Positions 1 to 8,159 of a stretch of 64,000 bases of DNA are shown in pieces. The DNA comes from Streptomyces sp. STR69. Its GTDB lineage: Bacteria > Actinomycetota > Actinomycetes > Streptomycetales > Streptomycetaceae. Location: the NCBI RefSeq assembly GCF_024519455.1, contig NZ_JALJRY010000015.1, positions 186,001 through 250,000 of the forward strand, written 5' to 3'. How positions within the stretch are numbered: position 1 is the stretch's first letter; every line of letters starts with the position of its first letter. The translations under genes and the position numbers were made by a program. The notes below the pieces were generated by a model. That model had not been told where the DNA came from and made no database searches. It saw nothing but the letters and a program-made list of their open reading frames with translations.

Positions 1-1
1 G

Positions 2-778
2 GACGGCACGGTGTACGGCGTGGGGGACTGGCGGCAGCCGTTCTCCACGCAGTCCATCACCAAGGTCTTCACCCTCGCCCTCGACCTGGCCCGCGAGGGC
101 GACGAGCTGTGGGAGCACGTGGGCCGCGAGCCCTCCGGCAACCCCTTCAACTCCCTGATCCAGCTGGAGTACGAGAGCGGTATCCCGCGCAACCCGTTCA
201 TCAACGCGGGCGCGCTCGTCGTCACCGACCGGCTGCAGACCCGTACCGGAGACGCGGCCGGCGAACTGCTGGCCTTCCTGCGCGCGGAGAGCGGCAACGC
301 GAGCCTCGACTTCGACAAGGAGGTCGCCGCCTCCGAGTCCGCGAACGGCGACCGCAACGCGGCCCTGGCCCACTTCATGAAGTCCTACGGCAACATCGAC
401 AACGAGGTGCCCGTCCTCCTCGACCAGTACTTCCGGCAGTGCTCCATCATGGCGTCCTGCGCCGACCTAGCCCTCGCGGCCGGTTTCCTGGCCCGGCACG
501 GCAGCCGCGCCGACGGCACCCGACTGCTCACCCTCACCCAGGCCAAGCAGGTCAACGCGGTGATGCTGACGTGCGGGACGTACGACGCGGCGGGCGAGTT
601 CGCCTACCGGGTCGGTCTACCCGGCAAGAGCGGGGTGGGAGGCGGGATCATCGCCATCGTGCCCGGCCGGTGCACTCTCGCCGTGTGGAGCCCGGGACTC
701 GACGAGCGGGGGAACTCGGTCGCCGGGGTCGCCGCGCTGGACCGCTTCACCACGCTCACCGGGGTGTCGGTCTTCTGA
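2..778 (+). CDS. glsA: Glutaminase, 5'-truncated by the window edge
   Basis: Glutaminase A family enzyme that hydrolyses L-glutamine to glutamate and ammonia in the cytoplasm. The reading frame is open to the first base, so the N-terminus (roughly 50 residues of a ~305-residue family) lies outside the window. The Ser-x-x-Lys catalytic motif of this serine-beta-lactamase-like fold is read at bases 53-64 (context QSITKVF). Further family motifs are INAGALV, the YGN segment and the GKSGVGGG loop near the C-terminus. The GTG at base 11 is internal and not the start. The gene stands alone upstream of the glycosyltransferase pair. Family assignment is firm; the STAS domain found on some homologues is absent from the visible C-terminus. 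Confidence 0.93.
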   Translation, partial: DGTVYGVGDWRQPFSTQSITKVFTLALDLAREGDELWEHVGREPSGNPFNSLIQLEYESGIPRNPFINAGALVVTDRLQTRTGDAAGELLAFLRAESGNASLDFDKEVAASESANGDRNAALAHFMKSYGNIDNEVPVLLDQYFRQCSIMASCADLALAAGFLARHGSRADGTRLLTLTQAKQVNAVMLTCGTYDAAGEFAYRVGLPGKSGVGGGIIAIVPGRCTLAVWSPGLDERGNSVAGVAALDRFTTLTGVSVF

Positions 779-904
779 CCGGAGCCCCACTCGCATGGCG
801 AATTGACTGACAGCGAGGCCCGAGCACACGGAGGTCACGCGCAGTCCGCCGCACGGAGAGCGGGGCGTCGCTTTCCCGCCATCCCGCGTTGACAAGCTGA
901 CCGA

Positions 905-2308
905 GTGTTGGCCATGGCTTTTCCCGTCGATCTCCGCCGCTGCCAGGTACTGGGTCTGGCCGGTACCGCCGTCCTCGCGCTGGGCGGTGAGACGGCCGGC
1001 GCGCTTCCGTCCGCCGACCTCTTCTCCCCGGCCTCCGCACAGGCCGCGCTGGGGCTGGTCGGGGTCTACTTCGGTGTCGTCCTGCTGATAGCGGCCTGGC
1101 TGCTGCTGGGCAAGCTGATCCGCAGCGCCGAACCGCCGACCCCGCGTTCCCTGCTGCTGGTCCTCGCCGTGTGGGCGGCCCCGCTCTTGCTCGCGCCGCC
1201 GCTGTTCAGCCGGGACGTGTACAGCTATCTCGCGCAGGGTGCCATGGTCGACGCCCACATGGACGTCTACGCGCACGGCCCCGCCGCGCTCGGCGGTCCC
1301 CTCGCCGACGAGGTCGCCCCCCTGTGGCAGCACACCGGGGCGCCGTACGGCCCGGTGTTCCTCGCCATGGCCTCGGGGTTGTCCGGACTGACCCGTGGCC
1401 AACTCCCCGCCGGACTCTTCGGGATGCGGCTCGTCGCCCTGCTCGGGGTGGGACTGATGGCCGCCGCGCTGCCCCGGCTCGCCCGGCACAGCGGCGCGGA
1501 CCCGGCCGCCGCGCTCTGGCTGGGCGCCCTCAACCCGCTGGTGCTGCTCCACCTGGTCGCGGGCGCCCACAACGACGCCATCATGCTCGGACTGCTGGGC
1601 ATCGGCCTGGTCGCCGCACGTGGCCGGTGGCCGATCCTGGGCGCCGTACTCGTCACGCTCGCCGCGCTCGTCAAGGCGCCCGCCGCGCTCGGGCTCGCCG
1701 CGGTCGTGCTGCTCCAGATCCGCGCGGGCCGCAGCCCGGCCAAGGCCGTCACGACGACGGTCGTCGCGTCCGCGGTCACCACGGTCGCCGCCACGGCCGT
1801 CGCAGGCACGGGCTACGGCTGGATAGGCGCCCTCGACACCCCTGTCTCGGCGCACAACTGGGCCCTCACCAGCCTCCTCGGCCGTGCCACCGGCGCCCTG
1901 CTGGAACACCTCGGCAGCGGTCTCGCCCCCTTCGCGATCCCGGCCTGGCACGCCTTCGGACTCGCGGTCACCGGCGCGGCGATCCTCGCCATATGGCTGC
2001 GGCTGCGGCCCAGCCCGGTCTACGCGCTCGGCCTGAGCCTCGCGGTGGTGGCCGCCTTCGGTCCGGCGATCCGTCCCTGGTACGCCCTGTGGGGTCTCTT
2101 CCTCATCGCCGCCGCCGCGCCCAGCACGTCCGTACGCCACCGGGTGGCCGCCGTGACAGGCGTCCTCGCGCTCGCGGTCCTGCCCAGTGGCGGGCCCGCG
2201 GACATCGGACAACTCGTGCTGGCCGTCTCCGGCGGCGTCCTCGCGATCGTCGTCCTCTGGCAGGCCCGCCAGGCGGCAGAGGCCCCGGCCCTGGGACGTA
2301 CGGCATGA
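905..2308 (+). CDS. mptB: MptB-like polyprenol-phosphomannose-dependent alpha-1,6-mannosyltransferase
   Basis: Multi-spanning GT-C membrane glycosyltransferase of about 467 residues that would use polyprenyl-phosphate mannose to build an envelope mannan or lipoglycan. The typical luminal acidic motif FSRDVYSY lies at residues 101-108, followed by the family segment MDVYAHGP and about ten hydrophobic helices. In mycobacteria and corynebacteria MptB starts the lipomannan backbone; in Streptomyces the product is less clear. The start is uncertain: GTG 905 or ATG 914, neither with a convincing ribosome binding site. A TTGACA hexamer sits at 889-894. The stop overlaps the start of the next glycosyltransferase by ATGA, so the two are probably co-translated. 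Confidence 0.82.
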   Translation: MLAMAFPVDLRRCQVLGLAGTAVLALGGETAGALPSADLFSPASAQAALGLVGVYFGVVLLIAAWLLLGKLIRSAEPPTPRSLLLVLAVWAAPLLLAPPLFSRDVYSYLAQGAMVDAHMDVYAHGPAALGGPLADEVAPLWQHTGAPYGPVFLAMASGLSGLTRGQLPAGLFGMRLVALLGVGLMAAALPRLARHSGADPAAALWLGALNPLVLLHLVAGAHNDAIMLGLLGIGLVAARGRWPILGAVLVTLAALVKAPAALGLAAVVLLQIRAGRSPAKAVTTTVVASAVTTVAATAVAGTGYGWIGALDTPVSAHNWALTSLLGRATGALLEHLGSGLAPFAIPAWHAFGLAVTGAAILAIWLRLRPSPVYALGLSLAVVAAFGPAIRPWYALWGLFLIAAAAPSTSVRHRVAAVTGVLALAVLPSGGPADIGQLVLAVSGGVLAIVVLWQARQAAEAPALGRTA

Positions 2309-3681
2309 GAACACCCACCACCGACCGCGGCCGAATCCTCCTGGTGCTGGCCCTCGCCACCACCGTGACCGTCTTCACCGCGACCGTCCCACTGCTGCGC
2401 GACTGGTTCGACCTGCGCGTCTACTACGGCACCGTCCACACCTGGCTCCACCACGGCGGCCGGATCTACGACTACCACGTGCCCGGCACGACATACGGCT
2501 TCACCTACCCGCCGTTCGCAGCCGTCAGCATGGCCCCGATGGGATACCTCGGGCTCGGCGCCGCGATCGTCGCCGCGCTGCTCCTCAACCTGGCGGCGCT
2601 CGCCGTGGTGCTGCGCATCCTGGCGGGGCCCGGATGGCGGCGCTACGGCTGGTTCGGGTGGGCCTTGGTGGCCTGCGGGCTGGCCTTGTTCGAGCCGTTG
2701 CGCGACACCTTCAGTTTCGGCCAGGTCAACCTCCTGCTGCTGGCCCTCGTCCTCGGCGACGGCTGGCTGCTCTCCACCGGCCGGAGCCGCTGGGCGGGTG
2801 TCGGCATCGGCCTCGCGGCGGCCATCAAGCTCACGCCGGCGCTCTTCATCGGCCTGCTGCTGGTGGCCAGACGCTGGAAAGCCGCCGCGGTGGCGACGGC
2901 CGTGGCGCTCGCGGCGACCGGGCTCGCGGCCCTGGTGGTCCCGAGTGCCTCGAAGTTCTACTGGACCCGGGCGATGTGGGACACCACCCGCGTGGGCCGC
3001 CTCGACTACGTCTCCAACCAGTCCCTGCAAGGCGTCCTGGCGCGCCTCGGCGAGACCGGCCGCCCGCTCTGGGCGACGGTCGTCCTGCTCGTGCTGGGCG
3101 TATGGGCGGTGCGGGTCCGGCGTGCGGTCGTCGCGGGGAACTGGACGGCGGCCTTCGCGCTGACCGGGCTGACCGCGTGTCTGATCAGCCCGATCACCTG
3201 GGTGCACCATCTCGTGTGGCTGCTGCCCTCGTTCGCCGTGCTGGTCCGCGCCGGGCACCGGCGCATCGCGGGCGCCCTGTACGCGGTGATGTGCACCAGC
3301 GTCGTGTGGCTGTGGTTCGACGACTCCTCGGGCATCGACGGCTTCCTCGGCAGCAACACGTACACCTGGGTCACGCTCGGCCTGCTGCTGTGGCTGCCGA
3401 CCGGTCAGGCCCCGGGAAGCCGCCGGCCTTTCAGCCGCAACGCCAGCACCACCGCTCCCGCACCGAGTACGGCGGCGCCTACGACCGCGGCCGTCTCCGC
3501 CCACCCCGGACCGTCGTCCGCCGCGACCGCGGCGGCCACCGGCACGGCGGCGGGACCCGGCCGCGGGCTCGCTCGCAACGCGTCCAGCGACCCCACCGGA
3601 TCGACCCGCCCGGCAGCCGCGAAACCCCAGTCGAGCAGCTCGCGCGCCTCCTCGTACACGGTGAAGCCGCCGCCCGCCTGA
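2305..3681 (+). CDS. GT87-family polyprenol-phosphate mannosyltransferase-like membrane protein
   Basis: Integral membrane glycosyltransferase (GT-C fold, GT87/PimE-like) of 458 residues, acting with the upstream MptB-like protein in envelope glycan synthesis. The DLRVYY motif is at residues 36-41, followed by a luminal YPPF segment, FGQVN, AIKLTP and about ten hydrophobic helices. The start ATG lies in the ATGA overlap. The recognisable membrane domain ends near base 3400; the last 90 or so residues are low-complexity Ser/Thr/Ala/Pro and are read from the antisense strand of the carboxypeptidase gene. Either the gene truly overlaps its convergent neighbour by 277 bp or the original stop has been lost. 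The function of the core is well supported, the acceptor is not. Confidence 0.8.
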   Translation: MRTPTTDRGRILLVLALATTVTVFTATVPLLRDWFDLRVYYGTVHTWLHHGGRIYDYHVPGTTYGFTYPPFAAVSMAPMGYLGLGAAIVAALLLNLAALAVVLRILAGPGWRRYGWFGWALVACGLALFEPLRDTFSFGQVNLLLLALVLGDGWLLSTGRSRWAGVGIGLAAAIKLTPALFIGLLLVARRWKAAAVATAVALAATGLAALVVPSASKFYWTRAMWDTTRVGRLDYVSNQSLQGVLARLGETGRPLWATVVLLVLGVWAVRVRRAVVAGNWTAAFALTGLTACLISPITWVHHLVWLLPSFAVLVRAGHRRIAGALYAVMCTSVVWLWFDDSSGIDGFLGSNTYTWVTLGLLLWLPTGQAPGSRRPFSRNASTTAPAPSTAAPTTAAVSAHPGPSSAATAAATGTAAGPGRGLARNASSDPTGSTRPAAAKPQSSSSRASSYTVKPPPA

Positions 3682-4517
3682 GGGTTCATCACCGTGACGA
3701 CGAGCGACCGCCCGCCCCGACGCGCTGCCGCGACCAGCGTGTTGCCCGCGTGGGTGGTGTAGCCGTTCTTGACACCGATGAGCCCCGGATACGGCTCGAC
3801 GCCGTCGTTGCCGGTCAGCAGCCGGTTGGTGTTCTGGATCGCGTACGACGATCCGTCACCCGGGAACTCGGCCTCGGCGGTGGAGCAGTACCGCGCGAAG
3901 TCCGCGTTGCGCAGCCCGGCCCGCCCGAACACCGCTAGGTCGAAGGCGGAGGACACCTGGCCGTCGGTGTCGTAGCCGTCCGGCGAGATGACATGCGTGT
4001 CGAGCGCGCCCAGAGAGCGCGCCTTGGCCTGCATCCGGGCGGCCGTGACGTCCCAGCCGCCGTTGAGGGCGGCCAGGACGTGCACGGCGTCGTTCCCGGA
4101 GTTGAGGAAGACCCCGCGCCACAGGTCGGCGACGCGATACGTGTGCCCCGCCTCGACCCCGACCAGACTGCTGCCCTCGCCGATGCCGGCCAGGTCCTGT
4201 TCGCTGACGCGGTGCCGGAGCCCTCCGGGGAGCGTGGGGAGGACGGTCAGGGCGAACAGGGTTTTCAGGGTGCTGGCGGGCGGGAGTCTGCGATGCGCGT
4301 CGTGGGCGGCCAGTACTTCCCCGGTGTTGGTGTCTGCGACGAGCCAGGAGAGGGCGGAGATGTCCGGGAGTTGGGGGGCGCCGGGATGGAGGTGGACCTG
4401 GGTGCTGGGATCCGACCCGGTGTTGGCTGTCGCCGTGACGGGGGTGAACGCGAGGACGCCTGTCAGGCAGAGGGCGCAGGCCGACATTGCGATCCGGGGT
4501 GAGAATCCGATTGTCAT
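3405..4517 (-). CDS. D-alanyl-D-alanine carboxypeptidase (PBP5/DacA type)
   Basis: Serine-type D,D-carboxypeptidase that trims terminal D-Ala from peptidoglycan stem peptides outside the membrane. From the ATG at 4517 the protein has 370 residues: a signal peptide (about 1-33), the SxxK motif at S82-K85, SGN at 140-142, a third box reading KNG (250-252) rather than the usual KTG but followed by the typical YTTHAGNT, and a C-terminal membrane helix ending in RLKGRR. The longer upstream reading frame is unlikely because it puts a basic, Pro-rich stretch before the signal peptide. A TACGTT hexamer six bases before the ATG suggests possible leaderless transcription (inference). Its 3' end is antisense to the GT87 tail. 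Confidence 0.88.
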   Translation of the reverse strand: MTIGFSPRIAMSACALCLTGVLAFTPVTATANTGSDPSTQVHLHPGAPQLPDISALSWLVADTNTGEVLAAHDAHRRLPPASTLKTLFALTVLPTLPGGLRHRVSEQDLAGIGEGSSLVGVEAGHTYRVADLWRGVFLNSGNDAVHVLAALNGGWDVTAARMQAKARSLGALDTHVISPDGYDTDGQVSSAFDLAVFGRAGLRNADFARYCSTAEAEFPGDGSSYAIQNTNRLLTGNDGVEPYPGLIGVKNGYTTHAGNTLVAAARRGGRSLVVTVMNPQAGGGFTVYEEARELLDWGFAAAGRVDPVGSLDALRASPRPGPAAVPVAAAVAADDGPGWAETAAVVGAAVLGAGAVVLALRLKGRRLPGA

Positions 4518-4689
4518 ACCGCAAACGTAGGAACGGAGTCGTCGCCGAGGGTGCTGGCGGGGCCGAGCGGGGTGAGTGTGCACCCGGATGCGCTAGTGGT
4601 TTGTCTGCCGGTCGGTGGGGGCTGGTCGCGCCCACACGGCGGAGCCGCATATCGACACAGCCCCGCGCCCCCAGGGGATGAGGCTCGGG

Positions 4690-5829
4690 TCAGTTGGAAG
4701 GCAGCGTGGGCTGGATGCGGCGCAGGAACGTCGCGTTGTCCGGAGTCTCGCGCATGCGCTCCAGCAGGGTTTCTGTGCTGCTCTGGCCGTCCCTGTTCTG
4801 GAGGACGCGACGCAGGCCGCGTACTGCCGTCAACTCGGCCGGGGTGAGCAGGAGTTCCTCGCGGCGGGTGCCGGACGGGTTGATCTCGACGGCCGGGAAC
4901 ACCCGGCGGGAGGCCAGCTCGCGGCTGAGGCGCAGCTCCATGTTGCCGGTGCTCTTCAGCTCCTCGAAGTAGAACTCGTCGGCACGGGAACCGGTCTCGA
5001 CCAGTGCGGTGGCGAGGATGGTGAGCGAGCCGCCCTCCTCGGCGAGGCGTGCGGCGCCGAAGAACTTCTTCGGGCCGATCAGCGCGGTCGCGTCGACACC
5101 GCCGCTGAGGGTACGGCCGCCCGAGGCCGCCGCGTTGTTGTGCGCCCGGCAGAGTCGGGTCAGGGAGTCGAGCAGGATCACTACGTCCTCGCCGGCCTCG
5201 ACGAGCCGCTTGGCCCGTTCGATCACGAGCTCGGCCAGCGCGATGTGCTGCTTGGGGGCCTTGTCGAAGGTGGAGGCGTACACCTCGCCGCGCACGGAGC
5301 GCCGCATGTCGGTGACCTCCTCGGGCCGCTCGTCGAGCAGCACGACCATCAGCCGGGCCTCGGGGTGGTTGCCGGCGACGGCCGCCGCGATCTGCTGGAG
5401 CAGTACGGTCTTGCCGGTCTTGGGCGGGGCCACGATCAGCCCGCGCTGGCCCTTGCCGACGGGGGCGATCAGGTCGGCGACGCGTCCGGTCAGGCCGGCC
5501 GCCGGGTGTTCGAGGTGCAGCCGCTCACGCGGGTGCAGCGGAGTGAGGTCGCCGAAGTGGCGTCGGCCGCGCAGTTCCTCGGGCGTACGGCCGTTGACGA
5601 ACGCGACCTCGGTCAGGGCGCGCTGCCCGCCGCGGACGCCTTCCACGAGGTCGCCCTTGCGCAGGCCGTGACGGCGGATCAGCGCGGGGGAGACCTGGAG
5701 GTCGGTGGATGAGGGCTGGAGGTTCAGCGCCCTCAGGTGCCCCTTCCCGTTGCCGTCGATGTCGAGGACACCGGTCGCGGTCTGGGTGCGGGGCTGGTCC
5801 TGTACGGGGGGTTCGAGTGTGGTGGTCAT
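4690..5829 (-). CDS. rho: Second, short transcription termination factor Rho
   Basis: RNA-dependent ATPase/translocase of the Rho family, 379 residues from the ATG at 5829, which has an AAAGGA ribosome binding site. The cold-shock-like RNA-binding domain covers about residues 16-78. The Walker A motif APPKTGKT is at 134-141. The Walker B LLDSLTRL, the Q-loop/R-loop region (GGVDATALIGPKKFFGAAR) and the C-terminal SGTRREELLL are all intact, so it looks active. Actinobacterial housekeeping Rho proteins carry a long charged N-terminal insertion and usually exceed 600 residues; this one lacks it and resembles the compact proteobacterial form. It is therefore probably an additional Rho. The nearly 290-base region upstream contains a perfect inverted repeat. 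Confidence 0.92.
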   Translation of the reverse strand: MTTTLEPPVQDQPRTQTATGVLDIDGNGKGHLRALNLQPSSTDLQVSPALIRRHGLRKGDLVEGVRGGQRALTEVAFVNGRTPEELRGRRHFGDLTPLHPRERLHLEHPAAGLTGRVADLIAPVGKGQRGLIVAPPKTGKTVLLQQIAAAVAGNHPEARLMVVLLDERPEEVTDMRRSVRGEVYASTFDKAPKQHIALAELVIERAKRLVEAGEDVVILLDSLTRLCRAHNNAAASGGRTLSGGVDATALIGPKKFFGAARLAEEGGSLTILATALVETGSRADEFYFEELKSTGNMELRLSRELASRRVFPAVEINPSGTRREELLLTPAELTAVRGLRRVLQNRDGQSSTETLLERMRETPDNATFLRRIQPTLPSN

Positions 5830-5928
5830 GATGGGTGGTCCTTTCAAGGACGGTTGCATGTGTCATGCGGAAGGAAGGGGGAGAAGCCGCAGAGGGAGGG
5901 CGCATGAGCGCTCCTCGGGGCGGCGGGA

Positions 5929-5974
5929 ACATCACCTCGGGTGCGACGGAAAAAAGCCGGTCACGAGGTGATGT
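5929..5974 (-). promoter_or_regulatory. Perfect 11-bp inverted repeat in the rho leader
   Basis: Arms at 5929-5939 (acatcacctcg) and 5964-5974 (cgaggtgatgt) are perfect complements separated by 24 bases, about 100 bases upstream of the short rho start and in the direction of its transcript. The loop carries a run of six A on the plus strand (U in the rho transcript). It could be an mRNA hairpin involved in autoregulation, which is known for rho leaders in other bacteria, or an operator. Confidence 0.5.
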
Positions 5975-6115
5975 GAAGAAGCCGTGTGCCGGTCGGAATC
6001 GACGGGCCGGTCGGCGGAGAAGAAGTGGTGCTGGCACCGGCGCCCGGAACGGGGCGTACACAAGTGCTGACCGCACCGTAGCACACCCGGTGCGGGTCCG
6101 GCTGTGAGATACGGC

Positions 6116-6943
6116 TCAGCGGCTCGCCAGCAGGCCGTAGAGAAGAGGGATCCGCGGCTCGGGCAGTCGCCACCAGCCGGTCGGGGTGCGCTCCATCCGG
6201 GGCCAGCGCGGCCACGGGAGTTCGTCGCTCTCGCGGAGCCGTCGAATGCTCAGTCCCGCCGTCGACAACGCGTTGATGACCTCGTCTATTCCGTGCATCC
6301 ACTCGTAGCTGTCGGTCGCGTCCACCACGGCCGGGCCGTCGGTGTACGTGAACGTCGCGTCCCGGTGCACCGGACCACCGCCACCCAGGTAGTCGTGGCG
6401 CAGCAGCAGTTCGGGTCCCTCGCCCGGATTCGGCTTCGGGCCCAGGGAGTTGAGCAGGGGATGGAATTCGACGATGTACAACAGGCCGCCGGGGCGCAGG
6501 AGTTGGGCGATCACGTCGGCCCAGCGCGGGAGATCGGGCAGGTAGCACAGGGCGCCCTTGCCGGTGTACACGACGTCGAACTGCCGTTGTCCCAGGGCCT
6601 CCACGGCGTCATACACGTTGGCCTGTACGTAGCCGACGTCGAGGCCCGCCTTCGCCGCGATGTCGTTCGCGGCGGCCACCGAAGCCTCGGAGAAGTCGAG
6701 GCCCGTGGCACGCGCCCCGCGCCGCGCGAACGCGAGGGTCTCGGTGCCGAGATGGCACTGGAGGTGGAGCACGTCACGGCCGGTCAGCTCGCCGAGGTCG
6801 TCCCACTCGAAGGCGGCGAACCAGCGCTCCGGGTCCGGGTCGCCGTCGAGGCCGTAGAACCGGCTGGCGAGGTGGACGGGGGTGCGGGCGTCCCAGTTGG
6901 CCTGGTTGGCGCGCATCAGCCGTGCGTGCTCGTCGGTGCTCAT
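6116..6943 (-). CDS. Class I SAM-dependent methyltransferase
   Basis: Cytoplasmic methyltransferase of 275 residues from the ATG at 6943 (the longer frame to 7024 adds residues of poor quality). Motif I is the variant VLHLQCHLGTET, typical of a UbiE/Methyltransf_11-type subgroup, followed by the acidic GLDFSEA of motif II, YTGKGALCYLPDL and the LLRPGGLLYIVEFHPL strand. The substrate cannot be read from the sequence. The gene stands alone, transcribed towards rho with the rho leader between them, and is divergent from the dehydrogenase remnant. Homologues of this subgroup are generally annotated only as methyltransferases. Confidence 0.85.
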   Translation of the reverse strand: MSTDEHARLMRANQANWDARTPVHLASRFYGLDGDPDPERWFAAFEWDDLGELTGRDVLHLQCHLGTETLAFARRGARATGLDFSEASVAAANDIAAKAGLDVGYVQANVYDAVEALGQRQFDVVYTGKGALCYLPDLPRWADVIAQLLRPGGLLYIVEFHPLLNSLGPKPNPGEGPELLLRHDYLGGGGPVHRDATFTYTDGPAVVDATDSYEWMHGIDEVINALSTAGLSIRRLRESDELPWPRWPRMERTPTGWWRLPEPRIPLLYGLLASR

Positions 6944-7049
6944 GGCTCCATCCAACCGTGATCGGGTGGCGGACGGCGGGAAGAACACCGGTTCCGGGCA
7001 GGTTGCCCCGAGACGAGTGACCAAGGCGATCGTGTCGGTCTACAACGGC

Positions 7050-7220
7050 GGTGGACTCGCCGACCGGCAGGCGCAGTTGAAGCGGCTGCTCGCGCTGGTC
7101 GGCGACGGCCGGCTGCGGGTGCCGGTCGGCTGGCGCGGCCCGTGGGACCGGATCGCCGAGCCCGTGCAGGCGCTGAGCGGTCGCAGCCTGCGTGGGAAGG
7201 CCGTTCTCGACGTCCTCTGA
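7050..7220 (+). pseudogene. 3' remnant of a zinc-type alcohol dehydrogenase/quinone oxidoreductase
   Basis: The frame ending at 7220 reads like the C-terminus of an MDR-superfamily oxidoreductase: LLALVGDGRLRVPV, then WDRIAEPVQALS and the closing SLRGKAVLDVL. That pattern (a short helix, GRLRVPV, RGKxVLDV) ends many such enzymes. No Rossmann fold, GroES domain or plausible start precedes it, and the frame upstream runs antisense through the methyltransferase start. It therefore looks like a degraded gene tail left between two unrelated transcription units. Confidence 0.6.
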
Positions 7221-7296
7221 CGATTCCTGTGAAACCCGGGACGAGTCCTTCACTCCGCGCCTCATACCAGCCATACGAACCCCCGATGGCCCTTCG

Positions 7297-7337
7297 TTGA
7301 CCCATTTCTTGTTCTGGTCAATGGCCGTACCTACGCT
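7297..7337 (+). promoter_or_regulatory. Candidate promoter/operator of the SDR-VOC-MFS operon
   Basis: An inverted repeat TTGACC (7297-7302) / GGTCAA (7316-7321) with a 13-base spacer overlaps a possible promoter TTGTTC (7309-7314), 17 bases, TACGCT (7332-7337), 45 bases before the SDR start. No regulator gene is adjacent. Short arms make this tentative. Confidence 0.35.
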
Positions 7338-7382
7338 GCCACCACCGCACCACGGCGGCACGGGACAAGGGACTTGGCAATC

Positions 7383-8153
7383 ATGGGTCGACTGGCCGGG
7401 AAAATCGCTTTCATCAGTGGGACGGGGGCAGGAATAGGGCGGGCCGCGGCGCAGATATTCGCGGCCGAGGGCGCCGAGGTTTTCGGCTGTGACATCGACG
7501 AGGACAGTGCGGCCGAGACCGTGGAACTCGTCGAAAAGGCCGGCGGAATCATGCGGTCCCCGGCACCCGTGGATCTGTCCACCCAGGACGGCGCCCGCGA
7601 GTGGATCGAGGCCGGGATCGCGGCCTTCGGCGGGATCGACATCCTCTACAACAACGCCTCCGCGCTGCGGAACGGCCCGTTCGAGACCATGCCGGCCGAG
7701 GACTGGTACTTCACCATCAAGAACGAGCTGGACATCCCCTACTTCTGCACCCAGGCCGCCTGGCCGCACCTGATCGCGCGTGGTGGCGGAGCCGTTCTCA
7801 ACGTCGCCTCCGTGGCCGCCGTACGCGGGGCGCCGTTCATGCCGATGGTGCCCCACGGGGCCGCCAAGGGCGGGGTGTTGGCGATGAGCATGCACCTGTG
7901 CGCGGCCGGCGCCCCGCACCGCATCCGCGTCAACACCATCGCTCCCGGCATGACCCGCACCTCCGCGACCGCGCCCTTCCTCGACGATCCGGACGGCCCC
8001 AGGGCCCAGTTGGAGGCGCGTATCCCGGTCGGGCGGGTGGGGCAGCCCGAGGACATCGCGCGGGTCGCCGCCTTCCTCTGCTCCGACGAGGCGGCCTTCG
8101 TCAACGGCGCCAACCTCATGGTCGACGGCGGCGACAGCGCGATGGCGGGCTGA
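7383..8153 (+). CDS. Short-chain dehydrogenase/reductase with His in place of catalytic Tyr
   Basis: Classical-length SDR of 256 residues starting at ATG 7383, with AAGGGA upstream (the TTG at 7374 is too close to it). The nucleotide-binding motif GTGAGIG is at residues 13-19, NNAS at 90-93 replaces the usual NNAG, the active-site Ser is S143, and the position of the catalytic Tyr is occupied by His158 while Lys162 of the YxxxK motif is kept (HGAAK). Without Tyr, normal hydride-transfer chemistry is doubtful; it may catalyse another reaction or use His as acid/base. First gene of an operon with a VOC protein six bases downstream and an MFS exporter. Confidence 0.85.
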   Translation: MGRLAGKIAFISGTGAGIGRAAAQIFAAEGAEVFGCDIDEDSAAETVELVEKAGGIMRSPAPVDLSTQDGAREWIEAGIAAFGGIDILYNNASALRNGPFETMPAEDWYFTIKNELDIPYFCTQAAWPHLIARGGGAVLNVASVAAVRGAPFMPMVPHGAAKGGVLAMSMHLCAAGAPHRIRVNTIAPGMTRTSATAPFLDDPDGPRAQLEARIPVGRVGQPEDIARVAAFLCSDEAAFVNGANLMVDGGDSAMAG

Positions 8154-8159
8154 GCCGCC

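Noticed and set aside
617..2314. 565-residue minus-strand reading frame antisense to the MptB-like gene
   Set aside because: Arg/Gly/Gln-rich sequence with no family pattern; typical antisense shadow in high-GC DNA, while the plus strand encodes a clear membrane protein.
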